From an uncultured Lachnospiraceae bacterium (GTDB lineage: Bacteria; Bacillota; Clostridia; Lachnospirales; Lachnospiraceae), in assembly GCA_947089905.1 (NCBI GenBank), contig CAMUMG010000008.1:1-64000 (forward strand): a stretch of DNA of 64,000 bases, given 5' to 3'. The notes under the pieces are model-generated. The model made no database searches, was not told the origin of the DNA, and was given only the letters and a program-made list of their open reading frames with translations. Shown in pieces: positions 6,901 through 16,382 of this stretch (positions are counted from its first letter, which is position 1; the number at the start of each line of letters is the position of its first letter). The position numbers and the translations under genes are program-made.

Positions 6901-8289
6901 GTGAAGGGGGAACTTGTTATTTTGGAAGACTTGCATAAGTATGCTCAAAAAAAGAAACGAAAAAGGGCAATGACACAGACACAGATTATTGCATTAGGTT
7001 TTTTTGTTATGATTACAATAGGAACGCTTCTCTTAATGCTGCCAATTTCGTCAAAAGACGGAAAGTGGACGTCTCTAATCGATGCGTTATTTACAGCAAC
7101 TTCTGCGTCTTGTGTGACAGGTTTAGTAGTATTTGATACTTATTCCCATTGGACATTGTTTGGACAAATTGTTTTGATTTTGCTAATTCAAATCGGCGGA
7201 TTGGGATTTATGACAATTGCCACTTTATTTTCTTTATTATTACACCGAAAAATTGGTTTAAAAGAACGAGAACTAATGCAGGAGAGTGTGAGTACTCTTC
7301 ACATTGGTGGAGTAGTAAAACTAACAAAAAAAATTTTACTAGGGACTTTGATTTTTGAAGGAACAGGAGCAGTATTTTTAGCATTTCGGTTTATTCCAAT
7401 GTTTGGATTTTTTGAAGGGCTTTATAATGCGATCTTTCATTCTATTTCTGCATTTTGTAATGCCGGATTTGATTTAATGGGACAACTGGAACAATATTCC
7501 TCCTTTTGCCGGTTTTCAAAAGATCCACTAGTTAATCTAGTGTTAATGTCTTTAATTGTAATTGGGGGAATTGGGTATTTAGTATGGGATGATATTTCTA
7601 TTTATCGACTGAATATCCGTAAATATCGCCTTCATACAAAAATTGTACTTAGTGTGACGGCAGTCTTGATCTTTGGAAGTGCTTTTTTATTTTATATTTT
7701 TGAAAATAATAAATTATTTGCCAATATGGGTTTTGGAGAAAAGATACTTGCATCGCTATTTAGTGCTATCACTCCACGAACCGCGGGATTTAATACCGTA
7801 GATACAGGCTTACTTTCAGAAAACAGTAAAGTTTTAACAATGCTGCTTATGTTTATCGGAGGAAGTCCGGGTTCTACCGCAGGCGGAATAAAAACAACAA
7901 CATTTCTTGTACTTTTGGCATTTGCTGTGACTGAGATGAAGCATGAAAATGGATGCAATATTTTTGGAAGAAGGTTAGAGGAGGAAACGATCCGACGGGC
8001 AAATGCAATCGTGATGATTAATTTTAGTTTTGTATTTATTACCGTACTGGTGCTTTGTCATTTGGAAAATTTTAATGTTTCAGATGCTGCTTTTGAAGCG
8101 TTTTCTGCAATGGGAACAGCAGGAATGACGACAGGAGTAACAAGAGATCTATCTAAGATTTCTAGAGTTTTAATCAGTTTTTTAATGTATTGTGGAAGAG
8201 TAGGAAGTCTTTCTTTTGCACTGGCATTTACTACAAGAAAGCCTGTTCCACCAGTACAGCAGCCACAGGAACGAATAACAGTTGGTTAA
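6901..8289 (+). CDS. ktrB: Potassium uptake protein, TrkH/KtrB type
   Basis: Membrane subunit of a K+ transporter. The four filter loops are readable: SCVTGLV near residue 69, CNAGFD near 187, TPRTAGFN near 297 and GTAGMTTG near 407. The GGSPGSTAGGIK stretch around residue 325 matches the conserved TrkH segment. Start uncertain: GTG at 6901 lacks a ribosome site, the TTG at 6922 follows AAGGGGG by 12 bases, and an ATG lies at 6970. The regulatory partner ktrA follows by 16 bases. Confidence 0.9.
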   Translation: MKGELVILEDLHKYAQKKKRKRAMTQTQIIALGFFVMITIGTLLLMLPISSKDGKWTSLIDALFTATSASCVTGLVVFDTYSHWTLFGQIVLILLIQIGGLGFMTIATLFSLLLHRKIGLKERELMQESVSTLHIGGVVKLTKKILLGTLIFEGTGAVFLAFRFIPMFGFFEGLYNAIFHSISAFCNAGFDLMGQLEQYSSFCRFSKDPLVNLVLMSLIVIGGIGYLVWDDISIYRLNIRKYRLHTKIVLSVTAVLIFGSAFLFYIFENNKLFANMGFGEKILASLFSAITPRTAGFNTVDTGLLSENSKVLTMLLMFIGGSPGSTAGGIKTTTFLVLLAFAVTEMKHENGCNIFGRRLEEETIRRANAIVMINFSFVFITVLVLCHLENFNVSDAAFEAFSAMGTAGMTTGVTRDLSKISRVLISFLMYCGRVGSLSFALAFTTRKPVPPVQQPQERITVG

Positions 8290-8305
8290 ATGAATGGGGA
8301 TTAAG

Positions 8306-8959
8306 ATGAAAAGTGTATTAATTATTGGAATGGGACGATTTGGTCATCATTTATGTATGAATATGCTGAATTTGAAAAATGAAGTGATGATTGTCGATAT
8401 CGATGAAAAAAAGATGGAAGATTTAGTGCCTGATGTTACAAGTGCCAAGATAGGAGATTGTACAAATGAAGAGGTATTAAAAAGCTTCGGAGTTGGAAAT
8501 TTTGATCTGTGTTTTGTCTGTATTGGAACAAATTTTCAAAGCAGTTTAGAGATTACAAGTCTTTTAAAAGAATTAGGGGCAAAGCATGTAATCAGTAAAG
8601 CCAATCGGGATGTTCATGCAAAATTTCTGCTCCGCAATGGAGCAGATGAAGTAATATATCCTGACAGAGATATTGCTGAGAGGATGGCAGTCCGCTATAG
8701 TGCAAACCATGTTTTTGATTATATAGAACTTACAGATGAGTATTCCATTTATGAAATTCCTCCAGTAGAACGCTGGATTGGAAAAAGCATTAAAGATGTC
8801 GGAGTACGCCAAAAATATCATGCAAGTATTATTGCTACAAAAGAGGGAGATAAGACAAAACTTTTGCCTCCAGCAGAACATATTTTTAAAAAGGATGAAC
8901 ATCTGATGATAATTGGACAAAAAGAGGATATTGACCGAATTTTAAAACAGATTGATTAA
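8306..8959 (+). CDS. ktrA: Potassium uptake regulatory subunit KtrA (RCK domain)
   Basis: A 217-residue cytosolic protein. An N-terminal nucleotide-binding RCK domain (GMGRFGHHL near residue 9, acidic VDIDE at the end of the second strand) is followed by a C-terminal RCK_C ligand domain from about residue 135. It forms the ring that gates KtrB in response to nucleotides. The ATG at 8306 follows GGGGA; an in-frame ATG at 8294 overlaps that ribosome site. The stop overlaps the convergent xylR gene by 4 bases. Confidence 0.92.
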   Translation: MKSVLIIGMGRFGHHLCMNMLNLKNEVMIVDIDEKKMEDLVPDVTSAKIGDCTNEEVLKSFGVGNFDLCFVCIGTNFQSSLEITSLLKELGAKHVISKANRDVHAKFLLRNGADEVIYPDRDIAERMAVRYSANHVFDYIELTDEYSIYEIPPVERWIGKSIKDVGVRQKYHASIIATKEGDKTKLLPPAEHIFKKDEHLMIIGQKEDIDRILKQID

Positions 8960-10098
8960 ACAATCCAATGATCAATTCCAAGAAAGTTTCGTACAGAAAC
9001 ACAAATACCTCCAAATAAGATAGAACGTTCTTGTAACCGACTGCCAGCAATCGTACTAGAAATATTTTTGCGGCAGTTGAGTTGTTCTTTTAATTGTTCA
9101 ATAAGTTCTGGAAATAGTGTAGTAAAGGAACTGTTAATTAAAATAATATCAGGATCGAGGCTGTTTTGAATGTTATTTATACATATGGAAAGATAGTATA
9201 AAAAGTGTTCCATTGTAAGAAGTGCAGCAGCAGTTTTATTTTGATATTCCATTGCAAATTCTTCTAATGTAGCACTTGAGCGGGCTGAGTAGGAAGCAAA
9301 TTCCGAAAGTAATGCCCGTTCAGATAAATATTGTTCAAGACAGCCACGATTTCCACAGGGGCAGGTACGCCCATTTAGCTCTATAATCATATGTCCAAAT
9401 TCTCCAGCAGATCCATGTGTTCCTGTATAAAGTTGTCTATTTAATAAAAAGCCTAATCCAACACCAGAATGGATACTGATATTGGCAAGGTTTGTTTTTT
9501 GATCGGGAAGAAAGATACTTTCTCCAATCACAGAAAGATTTGCTTCGTTTTCTAAAATAATAGGGACATGAAAATAAGATGAGAGAGTTTGTACTAAATT
9601 ACAGTTAGAAAAATCATAATAAGGAGAAAATGAGATATGATTTTTAGAAACAATTCCATGAATTCCAATTGTAATTCCAACCAATCCATAGAAAGAAGCC
9701 GGAAAAGAAGGAATAGTTACAGTTAATAATTCTATAATTTTTTCGCTCAGATGTTCTGGCTGTGGTGTTTGAATTTGTTTTAGTATACCTCCTTCTCCAG
9801 AAAGATCCGTTATAAGAACAGAAATGGTATTCAGTCCAATATCAATACTGGCAGCAATTCCTGCCTGACTACAAAAGCGAAGTAAAATTGGCTTTCTGCC
9901 AAGAATGGTATCTTCACTTCCTGTTTCAATGACCAAAGAGGTATTCAATAACTGTTGTACAATGGCAGAAATAGTAGCTTTTGTAAGACCTAATCGTTTA
10001 GAGATAGCAGCACGTGAAATAGGTTCTTCTTTCATAATAGTTTCTAATACAAGTTTACTGTTGATATCTCGAATTAGTTCCTTACTGCCAATTATCAT
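8956..10098 (-). CDS. xylR: ROK-family repressor, XylR type
   Basis: A 380-residue protein with an N-terminal winged helix-turn-helix (residues 25-60, EPISRAAISKRLGLTKATIS) and a ROK domain. The zinc motif CPCGNRGCLE near residues 246-255 and the GHMIIE segment before it are diagnostic. Divergent from xylulokinase and separated from it by an operator resembling the Bacillus XylR site, so it very probably represses xylB in the absence of xylose. No xylA or xylose transporter lies in the window. Confidence 0.88.
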   Translation of the reverse strand: MIIGSKELIRDINSKLVLETIMKEEPISRAAISKRLGLTKATISAIVQQLLNTSLVIETGSEDTILGRKPILLRFCSQAGIAASIDIGLNTISVLITDLSGEGGILKQIQTPQPEHLSEKIIELLTVTIPSFPASFYGLVGITIGIHGIVSKNHISFSPYYDFSNCNLVQTLSSYFHVPIILENEANLSVIGESIFLPDQKTNLANISIHSGVGLGFLLNRQLYTGTHGSAGEFGHMIIELNGRTCPCGNRGCLEQYLSERALLSEFASYSARSSATLEEFAMEYQNKTAAALLTMEHFLYYLSICINNIQNSLDPDIILINSSFTTLFPELIEQLKEQLNCRKNISSTIAGSRLQERSILFGGICVSVRNFLGIDHWIV

Positions 10099-10131
10099 AA
10101 AATAATACCACCTTTCAAAAAATCTCTTTCC

Positions 10132-10160
10132 TTGACATATAAATTTATTCTTGATAAGAT
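10132..10160 (+). promoter_or_regulatory. xylB promoter
   Basis: TTGACA (10132-10137), 17-base spacer, TAAGAT (10155-10160). Transcription should begin near 10167, just ahead of the XylR-type operator. Confidence 0.75.
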
Positions 10161-10172
10161 TATAACATATCC

Positions 10173-10199
10173 AATTTGTTTAGTAAATAAACAAACTAA
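10173..10199. promoter_or_regulatory. XylR-type operator
   Basis: On the minus strand TTAGTTTGTTTA followed by a short centre and TAAACAAATT matches the known Bacillus XylR operator pattern (TTAGTTTGTTT, spacer, AACAAACTAA). It lies right after the predicted start of xylB transcription, where a bound repressor blocks the promoter. Confidence 0.75.
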
Positions 10200-10220
10200 A
10201 AAGTTAAATGGAGGATTTCT

Positions 10221-11699
10221 ATGTTTTATATTGGTATTGATTTGGGAACTTCTTCAGTGAAATTAATTTTAATGAACGAAAAAGGAGAGATCTGTAATAC
10301 AGCAGTAAGAGAATATCCACTTTATTTTCCAAAATCAAGATATTCAGAACAAAATCCACAAGATTGGTATAAAGGAACTTGTGAAGGAATTTTAGAATTA
10401 TTAAATGGACAAAATCCAGAGGAAGTACAAGGAATTAGTTTTAGCGGACAGATGCACGGACTTGTTTTATTGGATGATAAAGATAGGATATTGCGTCCAG
10501 CGATTCTTTGGAACGATGGACGTACAAAAGAGGAATGTGATTATCTGAATCATGAAATTGGAAGAGAAAAAATTTCCTCTTATACTGGCAATATGGCACT
10601 GACAGGATTTACTGCACCAAAACTACTTTGGGTAAAGAAACATGAACCAGAGATTTTTAAAAACATCTCTAAGATTATGCTGCCAAAAGATTATTTAGCA
10701 TATCGTTTTTCAGGAATACATTGTACAGATGTTTCCGATGCCTCAGGAACACTTTTATTTGATGTTAAAAATAGGTGTTGGTCAGAAGAAATGATTCAAA
10801 TAATAGGAATTCGAAAGGATCAGCTTGCTAGAATTTATGAAAGCTATGAAGTTGTTGGAACTTTAACAAAACAGGCAGCAAAAGAATTATCATTGCCACA
10901 GAATGTAAAAGTGATTGCAGGTGCAGGAGATAATGCTGCTGGAGCGATTGGAACAGGTACATTAAATCATGGAATGTGTTCTGTTTCTTTGGGAACTTCT
11001 GGAACAGTACTCATAGCAACAGATAAATTTGCTGTGGATTCTAATAACGCACTTCATTCTTTTGCTCATGCAAATGGTAAATATCACTTTTTAGGTTGTA
11101 TGCTTTCAGCAGCTTCTGCAAATAAGTGGTGGATGGATAAGATTATTGGGACAAAAGAATATATAAAAGAGCAAGAAAACATTAAAAAATTAGGGGAAAA
11201 TAAAGTGTTTTTTTTACCCTATTTGATGGGTGAACGTACACCACATAATAATCCTGATGCAAGAGGAGTATTTCTTGGAATGTCAATGGATACTTCCAGA
11301 GAAGATATGACGCAAGCAGTATTAGAAGGTGTCACATTTGCTTTAAAAGATGCAGTAGAAATTGCAAGGGGACTTGGAATTTCTATAGATAGAGTACGTT
11401 TAACCGGCGGAGGAGCAAAAAGTCTGATTTGGCGGCAGATGGTTGCAGATATTATGGATGTAAAAGTAGATATTTTGAAATCAGAAGAAGGTTCTGGCTT
11501 TGGAGCGGCAATTCTTGCCGCAGTTGGATGTAAACAGTTTTCATCTGTAGAGGACGCAGCACAAAAACTAATTACGATAGTAGATACTATAGAACAAAAT
11601 CCCGAAAATGTAAAAAAATACAAGAAAAAATATCAAATCTTTTGCAGTCTGTATCCTACATTAAAATCAACATTTCATACAATTACTTTAACTGATTGA
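10221..11699 (+). CDS. xylB: Xylulokinase
   Basis: Phosphorylates D-xylulose to xylulose-5-phosphate in the cytosol. This 492-residue FGGY-family kinase starts with the ATP-binding GIDLGTSSVK and has the substrate segment SGQMHGLVLLD (residues 74-84), with the catalytic-region GAGDNAAGAIG near residue 234. The ATG follows GGAGG at an 8-base spacing. Its 3' end overlaps the convergent metal regulator by 17 bases. Confidence 0.93.
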   Translation: MFYIGIDLGTSSVKLILMNEKGEICNTAVREYPLYFPKSRYSEQNPQDWYKGTCEGILELLNGQNPEEVQGISFSGQMHGLVLLDDKDRILRPAILWNDGRTKEECDYLNHEIGREKISSYTGNMALTGFTAPKLLWVKKHEPEIFKNISKIMLPKDYLAYRFSGIHCTDVSDASGTLLFDVKNRCWSEEMIQIIGIRKDQLARIYESYEVVGTLTKQAAKELSLPQNVKVIAGAGDNAAGAIGTGTLNHGMCSVSLGTSGTVLIATDKFAVDSNNALHSFAHANGKYHFLGCMLSAASANKWWMDKIIGTKEYIKEQENIKKLGENKVFFLPYLMGERTPHNNPDARGVFLGMSMDTSREDMTQAVLEGVTFALKDAVEIARGLGISIDRVRLTGGGAKSLIWRQMVADIMDVKVDILKSEEGSGFGAAILAAVGCKQFSSVEDAAQKLITIVDTIEQNPENVKKYKKKYQIFCSLYPTLKSTFHTITLTD

Positions 11700-12057
11700 C
11701 AAAATTTTTAATTGCACTAAAAGTTTCTTTACTGATTACATGCTCCATTTTACACGCATCTGCTACAGCAATGTTTGGAGAGACACCTAACTGTTGCAGC
11801 CAATGGGAGAGAAATTCATGACGTTCATAGATCATTTCTGCAATTTCTCTTCCTGATTCAGTTAAAGAAATATAGCCTGATTCATTTACTGTGATATGTT
11901 TCTTTTCACGAAGATGTTTCATAGCAATACTAACACTTGACTTTTTAAAATCGAGTTCTGTAGCAATATCAACTGCTCTTACAACAGAAAGTCTTTTACT
12001 CAATATTAAAATAGTTTCTAAATAGTTTTCAGAAGATTCATTCACAAATGATTTCAT
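11683..12057 (-). CDS. DtxR/MntR-family metal-dependent regulator
   Basis: A 124-residue regulator. The N-terminal winged helix (ENYLETILILSK, then DIATELDFKKSSVSIAMKHL) is typical of MntR/IdeR. Metal-ligand positions are visible in YERHEFL and CKMEHVIS. It probably senses Mn2+ or Fe2+ and represses metal uptake genes, none of which are in this window. It is short and lacks the SH3 domain, as in MntR. Start supported by GGAGGG 8 bases upstream. Confidence 0.88.
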   Translation of the reverse strand: MKSFVNESSENYLETILILSKRLSVVRAVDIATELDFKKSSVSIAMKHLREKKHITVNESGYISLTESGREIAEMIYERHEFLSHWLQQLGVSPNIAVADACKMEHVISKETFSAIKNFVNQLK

Positions 12058-12084
12058 AAGAATTGCCCTCCATTTTTTGTGACA

Positions 12085-12113
12085 ATTATAACAAATATAA
12101 AGCAGAAAAGCAA
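12085..12113 (-). promoter_or_regulatory. Promoter of the DtxR-family gene
   Basis: On the minus strand TTGCTT (12108-12113), 17-base spacer and TATAAT (12085-12090), 28 bases ahead of the start codon. Confidence 0.65.
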
Positions 12114-12252
12114 GAGAAGCACGACAAACGCAGGAATTGATTTTTATGGAAGATGTAAAAGCAATGATTCAAAAATAGGAAATATACCAAAGATAAAAAA
12201 AGGTTAGATCAAATAATAGAAAATAGGATATCAAGTAGTTTTGATCAATAAT

Positions 12253-12300
12253 AAGGTGTCATAATTTCACTATTTACTAATAGCAGAATTATGATACCTT
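12253..12300. terminator. Hairpin after the AraC-type gene
   Basis: AAGGTGTCATAATT (12253-12266) pairs with AATTATGATACCTT (12287-12300) with one G-T wobble. It lies 10 bases beyond the minus-strand araC stop. Between 12058 and 12250 I see no gene. Confidence 0.6.
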
Positions 12301-12309
12301 ATTTTAATA

Positions 12310-13161
12310 TTAAATATGGATTTGATTTTGATTTCTCCATTCTCTTGGAGAAGTTTTGTATATATTTTTAAAGGCACGGGAAAAATGTAATTGATTTTCA
12401 TAGCCAACTGCTTTTCCAACATCGGCGATAGAAAGTTTTGTTAATTTTAGTAATTCTGTGGCTTTCGTCATACGATAATGAAGTAAAAATTCTTGGGGGG
12501 ATTTTCCAAGAGCATCTTTAAAAATTTTACCGAAATAACTTCGATTTAGACCGCAGGTGTTGGAGATATCCTCGATTGAAATATTATTTTGAAAGTGCTG
12601 TTCAATAAAGGAAAGTGCCTCTCGAATATAGAAATCTTGTAATTTACTTGTCTTGGTAAGAACAACAGAGGCGGAAGAACGAGTGAGAGCATCTAAAAAT
12701 AGATAGAGATGTCCAATTAAATGAAATGGGGTGGCATCATTATGTTGTGTAATATATAACATTTCATTTTTCATAGTTTCCCGCCAATCTTTTAATTTCG
12801 CGTGATATACAGGAGTATCAGGAGAAAGACCAGCAATATTTAATGCTTCTTTTACACGTAAACCATCAAATTCCAACCAAGTATATTCCCAAGGAAGTTT
12901 TAAATCAGCAATATATGTAGTAATTTGACCGGGAAAGATCATAAAACCCTGACCACTTCGAATTTGATATGTCTTTGTATCTCCGTTGCTATCATCTGCA
13001 AATAAAGTACCTGTTCCAGATAAAACATAGTGAAATAGAAAATGGTTACGACAAGCAGGACCATAGCAGTGAGAAGGAACACATTGTTCCCAGCCAAATT
13101 GATATAATCCCAAATCTACAAAACTTTCATTTGGAAAAATTGAAAAAATATAGTTACTCAT
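12310..13161 (-). CDS. AraC-family regulator of the alpha-galactoside operon
   Basis: A 283-residue activator with an N-terminal cupin-like sugar-sensing domain (residues 20-130) and a C-terminal double helix-turn-helix (about 185-280, including ISIEDISNTCGLNRSYFGKI and the second-helix segment IADVGKAVGYENQLHFSRAF). The architecture resembles MsmR/RafR. It is divergent from the alpha-galactoside importer operon, with three copies of a shared 15-mer in between, so it most likely activates that operon when its sugar is present. Confidence 0.87.
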   Translation of the reverse strand: MSNYIFSIFPNESFVDLGLYQFGWEQCVPSHCYGPACRNHFLFHYVLSGTGTLFADDSNGDTKTYQIRSGQGFMIFPGQITTYIADLKLPWEYTWLEFDGLRVKEALNIAGLSPDTPVYHAKLKDWRETMKNEMLYITQHNDATPFHLIGHLYLFLDALTRSSASVVLTKTSKLQDFYIREALSFIEQHFQNNISIEDISNTCGLNRSYFGKIFKDALGKSPQEFLLHYRMTKATELLKLTKLSIADVGKAVGYENQLHFSRAFKNIYKTSPREWRNQNQIHI

Positions 13162-13205
13162 TCTATCACCTCACAGATTATAATTTCGAATACACTCTCT
13201 TAGAA

Positions 13206-13304
13206 TATACCAAAATGCTAGATCAATTTCAATATTAAAAAGAAATATAGCATTTTGATATAAAAGTCAAAAAATCACACCATTTATAGACGCATTATGA
13301 TATG
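13206..13304. promoter_or_regulatory. Three candidate AraC-type binding sites
   Basis: The motif TAGCATTTTGATATA occurs at 13248-13262, in variant form (ACGCATTATGATATG) at 13290-13304, and inverted (TAGCATTTTGGTATA) at 13206-13220. The two plus-strand copies are 42 bases, four helical turns, apart. The location between divergent regulator and target operon supports a regulator site. Confidence 0.55.
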
Positions 13305-13311
13305 TTACAAT
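13283..13311 (+). promoter_or_regulatory. Promoter of the alpha-galactoside operon
   Basis: TTTATA (13283-13288), 17-base spacer and TACAAT (13306-13311). The poor -35 box fits an activator-dependent promoter. Confidence 0.5.
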
Positions 13312-13360
13312 ACCTTTAAAGAAAACGGACAATAAATCTTAGAAAGGAGTATAAAAATCC

Positions 13361-14641
13361 ATGAAAAGAAAAAAAGTAAAAGCATTACTTTTCACCGGAA
13401 TGTTAGCGGTATCAGCACTATTAGCAGGATGCAGTAAAGACAAGGACATGGATGGGAAAACCGTTATTGAACTGGTACAGTATAAACCAGAGGCGGTTGA
13501 AATTTTTGAGAATTTAGCACAGGAGTTTAACAGCACACATGAGGATATTTATTTGAAAGTAGAATCTCCAAATGATGCAATGACAATCTTAAAAACAAGA
13601 TTTATCAGAGAAGATTATCCAGATATTATTGGAATCGGAGGAGATATTAATTACTCCTATTTTGTAGACTCTGAAATCTTAGCAGATATTTCAGACTATG
13701 AGGGGCTAAAAAAGATAAAACAGGCCTACATAGATATTTTAGAGGGTTTAGAGTTTGTTCCTACAGATGGAATTTATGGAGTACCTTATGTTGCCAATGC
13801 AGCAGGTGTATTATATAACCGACAGATGTTTCAAGAGCATGGATGGCAGATTCCTAAAACATGGGATGAACTTATGCAGTTATGTGAGCAGATAAAAAAT
13901 GCAGGAATTCAGCCGTTTTATTTTGGCTTTAAAGATACATGGACTTGTTTAGCTCCTTGGAATGCTTTAGCAGTTGACCTAGCTCCTTCTGATGTCTGTA
14001 AACAAGTAAACAGAGGAGATACTACATTTAAAAAAGAATACAGCGAAATTCCAGATAAGATGCTTTCTCTGTTGCAGTATGGTCAAAACAGCCCTTTTGC
14101 ATATGGATATAATGATGCTTGTATTGCATTTGCCCGTGGAGAAGCTGCAATGTTTACCATTGGAAGCTATGCAGTACCACAGATAAAATCCGGAAATCCA
14201 GAACTTGATATAGATTCTTTTGTTATGCCAGGAAGCAATCAGGCAGAGGAAAATGTATTAAATTCAGGAGTAGATCTTCAGTTTTGTATTACAAAAGAGT
14301 GTAAAAATAAAGAAGCTGCTTATAAGGTATTAGACTTTTTATTAAGCCATGATATGGTACAGATGTATTTAGATGAGCAGATGGCAGTTCCTTGTGTAAA
14401 TGAACAGTTCCAACTTGCTTCTATTTTAGACGGAATGAAAGAATATATTGAAGAGGGAAGAATGTATGATTATCAAGATCATTATTATCCTTCTGAAATG
14501 GCAGTCGATGCACAGATTCAGACCTTTTTAATTGAAAAAGATGTAGATAAATTTTTAGAAAAATTCGATCGCGATTGGTTACGTTATAATAGAGATATTA
14601 TTCAAAAAGTAAAAGATTATGAAAAGAGTCAGGGAAAATAA
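13361..14641 (+). CDS. ABC transporter sugar-binding lipoprotein
   Basis: A 426-residue extracellular solute-binding protein (family 1). The signal peptide ends in the lipobox LLAGC with Cys at residue 24. It delivers oligosaccharides, probably raffinose, melibiose or stachyose-like alpha-galactosides, to the two permeases that follow. The alpha-galactosidase at the end of the operon supports this. The ATPase that energises such importers (MsmK/MsmX type) is not here and is usually encoded elsewhere. Confidence 0.9.
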   Translation: MKRKKVKALLFTGMLAVSALLAGCSKDKDMDGKTVIELVQYKPEAVEIFENLAQEFNSTHEDIYLKVESPNDAMTILKTRFIREDYPDIIGIGGDINYSYFVDSEILADISDYEGLKKIKQAYIDILEGLEFVPTDGIYGVPYVANAAGVLYNRQMFQEHGWQIPKTWDELMQLCEQIKNAGIQPFYFGFKDTWTCLAPWNALAVDLAPSDVCKQVNRGDTTFKKEYSEIPDKMLSLLQYGQNSPFAYGYNDACIAFARGEAAMFTIGSYAVPQIKSGNPELDIDSFVMPGSNQAEENVLNSGVDLQFCITKECKNKEAAYKVLDFLLSHDMVQMYLDEQMAVPCVNEQFQLASILDGMKEYIEEGRMYDYQDHYYPSEMAVDAQIQTFLIEKDVDKFLEKFDRDWLRYNRDIIQKVKDYEKSQGK

Positions 14642-14663
14642 TAATATAAGGAGTGAGGAAAAA

Positions 14664-15530
14664 ATGAAGAAGATTAATGATAGACAGCGAACTTTTTTAA
14701 TGATTACGATACCAATTCTTATCTTATTTTTCTGTTTTAATACTCTACCTTTGATTAAGGGAGTAATTTATAGCTTTACTAACTTTAAGGGGTATGGAAG
14801 TTATGATTGGGTAGGAATAAGAAATTATATTGATTTGTTTCAAGATTCCAGAGTCGGAAAATCCTATCTTTTTACCTTTAAATTAGCAGTTGTAGCAACG
14901 ATTATTGTAAATGTATTAAGTCTGATTCTTGCATTAGGCTTAAACAGTAAAATTAAGTTTAAAAGTACATTAAGAGGATTATATTTTATTCCAAATATTT
15001 TAGGTGCATTAGTTGTAGGCTATATTTTCAATTATTTCTTTACTTATATTCTTCCTGAGTTTAGTAAAATGATAGGAGGAAGTGGAGATAGCATCCTTGC
15101 AAGTACCAAATGGGCATGGGTGGCAATCGTTTTAGTATGTGCTTGGCAGTCTATTGCAATGAATACAATTATTTATATTTCTGGTCTACAAACTGTGCCA
15201 GAAGATGTATATGAAGCTGGATCAATAGATGGAGCAACTGGTTTTGCAAAGTTTAAAAATTTGACATTTCCTCTGATTTTACCGTTCTTTACAATTAATA
15301 TGGTACTTTGTATGAAAAACTTTTTAATGGTATTTGATCAGATTATGGCATTGACAAAGGGAGGCCCAGCACAGAGTACAGAATCTATCTCCTATTTGAT
15401 CTATAATAATGGTATGTCAGGCGGTCAATTTGGATTTCAGAGTGCAAATGCAGTAATATTCTTTATCGTAATTGTAGTGATTTCTATATTCCAAATGAAC
15501 TTTTTAGGAAATAAGGAGGAACAGCTATGA
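14664..15530 (+). CDS. Sugar ABC transporter permease (MsmF/MalF type)
   Basis: A 288-residue inner-membrane permease with six hydrophobic segments and the EAA loop EAGSIDGATGFAKFKNLTFP around residue 190. The start ATG at 14664 follows GTGAGG; an upstream in-frame extension overlaps the previous gene and lacks a ribosome site. It overlaps the next permease by ATGA. Confidence 0.92.
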   Translation: MKKINDRQRTFLMITIPILILFFCFNTLPLIKGVIYSFTNFKGYGSYDWVGIRNYIDLFQDSRVGKSYLFTFKLAVVATIIVNVLSLILALGLNSKIKFKSTLRGLYFIPNILGALVVGYIFNYFFTYILPEFSKMIGGSGDSILASTKWAWVAIVLVCAWQSIAMNTIIYISGLQTVPEDVYEAGSIDGATGFAKFKNLTFPLILPFFTINMVLCMKNFLMVFDQIMALTKGGPAQSTESISYLIYNNGMSGGQFGFQSANAVIFFIVIVVISIFQMNFLGNKEEQL

Positions 15531-16366
15531 AAAAGTATGGAGAAAAGGTTAATTGGCCTATTACAATACTGTTAATTTTAGGATTGATTACAGTTGCATT
15601 TCCATTATATATGACTATCATGATTGCTTTTAAACAGCCGTCAGAGATGACAAATAATATTCACGGAATTTTATCCTTTCCAAAAAGTTGGAGTTTAGAA
15701 AATTTTAAAGAGGCAATGAGAGTAACAGATTTTTGGAATTCGCTTGGAAACAGTATTTTTATTACTTTGCTGACTGTTGTAGTTTCCATTTTGATACATT
15801 CTTTAATCGGATATGCGATTGGAAGAAATAAAGATCACAGTAAATTTTATAAAATTTCCTATCTCTATATTGTCAGTGGTATGTTTGTTCCATTTGCAAT
15901 TTTAATGATGCCTTTAGTAAAACAGACAGCACAGATAGGTTTAGATAATATGGCTGGCGTAATTATTTTATATGTGGTATTCTATATGCCAATGAATGTA
16001 TTATTATATACTGGCTACTTAAAAAATATACCAATTGCACTAGAAGAAGCAGCAAAAGTAGATGGTGCAAGTACTTGGAGAACATATTGGAGTATTATTT
16101 TTCCTCTTATGAAACCGATGCACGCAACGGTTGCCGTACTTACAGCTTTAGGTACTTGGAATGATGTTATGACACCATTAGTTATTATGTCAGGTAGTGG
16201 AAAGAATACATTGCCATTAGCCCAATTAAACTTCCAGACACAATTTGGAACAAATTATAATTTAGCATTTGCTTCTTACTTATTAGCCATGCTGCCAATT
16301 TTGATCTTTTATATTATATGTCAAAAACAGATTTTAAGCGGCGTTGTAAATGGTGCAGTGAAATAG
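15527..16366 (+). CDS. Sugar ABC transporter permease (MsmG/MalG type)
   Basis: A 279-residue permease partner with six membrane segments and the EAA loop EEAAKVDGASTWRTYWSIIF near residue 180. The ATGA overlap with the preceding gene implies coupled translation of the two halves of the membrane channel. Confidence 0.92.
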   Translation: MKKYGEKVNWPITILLILGLITVAFPLYMTIMIAFKQPSEMTNNIHGILSFPKSWSLENFKEAMRVTDFWNSLGNSIFITLLTVVVSILIHSLIGYAIGRNKDHSKFYKISYLYIVSGMFVPFAILMMPLVKQTAQIGLDNMAGVIILYVVFYMPMNVLLYTGYLKNIPIALEEAAKVDGASTWRTYWSIIFPLMKPMHATVAVLTALGTWNDVMTPLVIMSGSGKNTLPLAQLNFQTQFGTNYNLAFASYLLAMLPILIFYIICQKQILSGVVNGAVK

Positions 16367-16382
16367 AGAAAGGGGATTAAGT

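Noticed and set aside
6811-6948. N-terminal extension of the DedA gene
   Set aside because: It overlaps the divergent ktrB start, adds 46 residues absent in the family, and lacks a ribosome site.
12121-12180. Short frame MEDVKAMIQK between the metal regulator and the AraC gene
   Set aside because: Ten codons with no ribosome site; nothing supports expression.
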